A program made the translations under genes and the position numbers. From the NCBI GenBank assembly GCA_964616135.1, contig CAZTTQ010000035.1, forward strand, positions 1 through 5,982: 5,982 nucleotides of DNA. Direction: 5' to 3'. This document shows, in pieces, positions 4,925-5,982 of the stretch. Each line of letters begins with the position of its first letter. Position 1 is the stretch's first letter. The notes beneath the pieces are model-generated. The model was given only the letters and a program-made list of their open reading frames with translations, made no database searches and was not told the origin of the DNA. This DNA comes from JAJYIV01 sp964616135 (GTDB lineage Bacteria; Patescibacteriota; Patescibacteriia; UBA9934; GWF2-40-263).

Positions 4925-5284
4925 CTAGATCAACAAGTCGTCCACGGACGTGCGCGACGGAGCTGCGTACGCGGCCGGGGCGGCACTTTCTTCCCCGCCG
5001 TCCGCCGATGTGTCCTTAAAGCGGCGCGAGCCTTCCGGTTCGTAAATCTTCAGGTTCACGCGGGCGTTGTTTTTGGCGCCGACGATCTTGAGGAGCGTGC
5101 GCAGGCTGCGCGCCGTCTGGCCCTGGCGGCCAATGACGTACCCCATGTCCTCCTGGTTAATGTAGAGGGTAATGAGCACGCCGCGCTCGTCCACAATGCG
5201 TTCGGTCTTCACGTCATCCGGGTGATTGACGATGTTCCGGACGATGTATTCGACAAACTCTTGGTCCCGTTCCTTGCCTTCCAT
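4925..5284 (-). CDS. khpA: KH-domain RNA-binding protein KhpA (YlqC family)
   Basis: A 119-residue protein with one KH domain. KhpA proteins bind RNA, often with KhpB, and affect cell division, translation or RNA stability in the cytoplasm. Residues 9-20 (EFVEYIVRNIVN) and HPDDV match the family N-terminus; DMGYVIGRQGQTARSLRTLL (46-65) carries the GxxG loop as G52-R-Q-G55 that grips RNA. The usual family length is about 75-80 residues; residues 86-119 are an added Ala/Ser/acidic tail ending TSVDDLLI, encoded by the 26-bp repeat. ATG 5284 gives the family N-terminus; an upstream ATG at 5371 would add 29 non-homologous residues across the -10 box. No Shine-Dalgarno sequence is visible. In many genomes it lies between rpsP and trmD. 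Confidence 0.93.
   Translation of the reverse strand: MEGKERDQEFVEYIVRNIVNHPDDVKTERIVDERGVLITLYINQEDMGYVIGRQGQTARSLRTLLKIVGAKNNARVNLKIYEPEGSRRFKDTSADGGEESAAPAAYAAPSRTSVDDLLI
4926..4951. repeat. Right copy of the 26-bp direct repeat (current khpA 3' end)
   Basis: Identical to 4365-4390. It encodes the present last eight residues of khpA and two bases of its TAG stop, whose third base lies just outside at 4925. The left copy uses TAA, so both copies keep a stop in frame although the base outside the repeat differs. The dyad CGTCC-AC-GGACG is at 4939-4950. Confidence 0.85.
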
Positions 5285-5326
5285 AAGCTGAATGCGGAAA
5301 TGTGAATGACGAATGGGTCGAAGGAC

Positions 5327-5332
5327 ACTATA
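5327..5332 (-). promoter_or_regulatory. Candidate -10 box of khpA
   Basis: TATAGT on the minus strand (five of six to consensus) would start transcription near 5320, 36 bases before the khpA ATG. The -35 position reads TTCCGC or nearby and is poor. No better match was seen between khpA and the rRNA promoter. Confidence 0.3.
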
Positions 5333-5408
5333 ACAAAGGTTCCGGCCCCGCGGAAGCATTTCGGCCGCCAAACTGGCAAAAATTGCCTAAAATGAGCGGA
5401 GAAAAATC

Positions 5409-5429
5409 TATCCACAGCGCCTGTGTATA
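5409..5429. promoter_or_regulatory. Operator-like palindrome upstream of the rRNA promoter
   Basis: TAT-C-CACAG-CGC-CTGTG-T-ATA pairs at eight of nine positions around the centre 5418-5420. It ends 17 bases before the -35 box of the rRNA promoter, a fitting place for an activator or repressor, and also lies in the upstream region of the divergent khpA. The left arm CTATCCACA (5408-5416) is one base from the DnaA box TTATCCACA and the right arm is a weaker reversed match. Confidence 0.45.
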
Positions 5430-5446
5430 TCTCCCCGGACGACTTC

Positions 5447-5475
5447 TTGACATGGATTTAGGGTGCGTGTACTAT
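5447..5475 (+). promoter_or_regulatory. rRNA operon promoter
   Basis: A perfect TTGACA (5447-5452) is followed after exactly 17 bases by TACTAT (5470-5475, four of six to TATAAT). Transcription should start near 5482, about 200 bases before the mature 16S end, a normal rRNA leader length. No competing promoter of similar quality was found in the leader. Confidence 0.82.
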
Positions 5476-5481
5476 GCCGCC

Positions 5482-5679
5482 ACCAGATGAAGCGCTGCTT
5501 CCAAGAAACCGGAGGGAAACGCATCGCGGTGCCTCGCGCGCCCGATGCGTTTTCCGTCGGTGCGCCACCTGGAAGTCCCTTCACAATCGAGACCACATCA
5601 CAACAGATCATCTTCTGTGTGATTGCAATGTTTGATCCAGGCAAACCAGACAGAGTATTGAACGCAAGTTCGATACATT
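5482..5679 (+). other. rRNA leader with three hairpins
   Basis: This is most of the gene-free stretch 5285-5679. Three stems are visible. Stem one: AAACGCATCG (5517-5526) with CGATGCGTTT (5543-5552), continuing TCC; it looks like a weak terminator. Stem two: ATCACA-A-CAGA (5597-5607) with TCTGTGTGAT (5614-5623), one bulged A. Stem three: GTATTGAAC (5655-5663) with GTTCGATAC (5668-5676) around a GCAA tetraloop, ending three bases before the estimated 16S start. The stems could serve antitermination, folding or RNase processing. No clear boxA was recognised and no ORF here is convincing. Confidence 0.6.
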
Positions 5680-5982
5680 TTATCTGAGAGTTTGATCCTG
5701 GCTCAGGATAAACGCTGGCGGCGTGTCTAAGGCATGCAAGTCGCACGAGCCCGATGCGATTACATCAAGACGGGCAAGTGGCAGACGGGAGCGTAACACA
5801 TTGGTAACCTACCCCAGAGACGCGAACAACTCACCGAAAGGTGAGCTAATACGCGATAGTATCCAGACAGTATGTGTCTGGATGAAAGCTTCGGCGCTCT
5901 GGGAGGGGCCTATGCCCCATCAGCTTGTTGGCGAGGTAATGGCTCACCAAGGCTATGACGGGTAGGGGACGTGAGAGCGTGA
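5680..5982 (+). rRNA. rrs: 16S ribosomal RNA, 5' part (runs off the window)
   Basis: The universal AGAGTTTGATCCTGGCTCAG block (27F site) lies at 5687-5706, so by E. coli numbering base 1 is near 5680. Conserved ACGCTGGCGGC, CATGCAAGTCG, TAACAC..GGTAACCT, CTAATACGCGATA and GGTAATGGCTCACCAAGGC-type blocks follow in order. About 300 bases are present, roughly to E. coli position 290. The variants around the first two hairpins suggest a Patescibacteria lineage by memory of such sequences. Short ORFs here are not genes. Confidence 0.98.

Larger units (their letters stand above)
4391..4925. mobile_element. Putative small inserted cassette bounded by direct repeats
   Basis: About 535 bp lie between the two copies of the 26-bp repeat. 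The segment holds a single plus-strand gene opposite to its neighbours, with its own -10 box and terminator. Composition differs: lines 4501-4560 and 4681-4800 count 81 G+C of 180 (45%), while the khpA end (4921-4980) counts 40 of 60. It separates khpA from trmD, which are near neighbours in many genomes. No transposase, integrase or terminal inverted repeats are present, so any enzyme acted in trans. An ancestral duplication of the khpA end is the alternative. Confidence 0.5.

Noticed and set aside
4391..4925. An insertion sequence.
   Set aside because: There is no transposase and no terminal inverted repeat, and the flanking direct repeat of 26 bp encodes a gene end, unlike an ordinary short target duplication.
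5408..5429. A replication origin marked by DnaA boxes.
   Set aside because: Only one near-match and one weak reversed match are present, with no AT-rich unwinding region and no dnaA or dnaN gene nearby.
1..5982. CRISPR array or tRNA gene.
   Set aside because: No regularly spaced repeats and no cloverleaf with a T-loop motif were found on either strand.

Overview
The window looks like a moderately high-GC chromosome segment from a bacterium of the Patescibacteria (Candidate Phyla Radiation) type. The main evidence is the start of a 16S rRNA gene at the right end. It carries the universal 27F block but departs from the common consensus just after it (GGATAAACGCTGGCGGC, then GTCTAAGGCATGCAAGTCG). 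The compact layout and abundant intrinsic terminators fit. The phylum call rests on remembered 16S signatures and is an inference.

Left part (1-2505): the last codons of a plus-strand gene end at 24 and face a minus-strand M16 zinc-peptidase gene (107-1357) across two back-to-back terminator hairpins. The peptidase is divergent from a short-LID adenylate kinase gene, adk (1493-2041). The -35 box of a near-consensus promoter overlaps the adk stop codon and drives rpsP (2142-2468, ribosomal protein S16). rpsP converges on pyrD with a shared bidirectional terminator.

Central part (2507-5284): the minus strand carries khpA (KH-domain RNA-binding protein), trmD (tRNA m1G37 methyltransferase) and pyrD (dihydroorotate dehydrogenase). 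In many bacteria rpsP, khpA, rimM, trmD and rplS form one operon; here three of these are present but rearranged. Between khpA and trmD lies a roughly 560-bp AT-richer segment. It holds one plus-strand gene for a small membrane protein, with its own -10 box and terminator. The segment is bounded by a perfect 26-bp direct repeat that is the 3' end of khpA. The copy next to trmD still has a stop codon and is followed by a UNCG-capped terminator, so it looks like the displaced original end of khpA. This resembles a small integrative cassette that restores the 3' end of its target gene, and it is the most unusual thing in the window.

Right part (5285-5982): a 395-bp gene-free stretch separates khpA from 16S rRNA. 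It holds a weak khpA -10 box, an operator-like palindrome, a TTGACA-17-TACTAT rRNA promoter and a leader with three hairpins, one of them terminator-like. The 16S gene runs off the window.

Most recognised genes are growth and information-processing functions: translation (rpsP, trmD, khpA, rRNA) and nucleotide metabolism (adk, pyrD).
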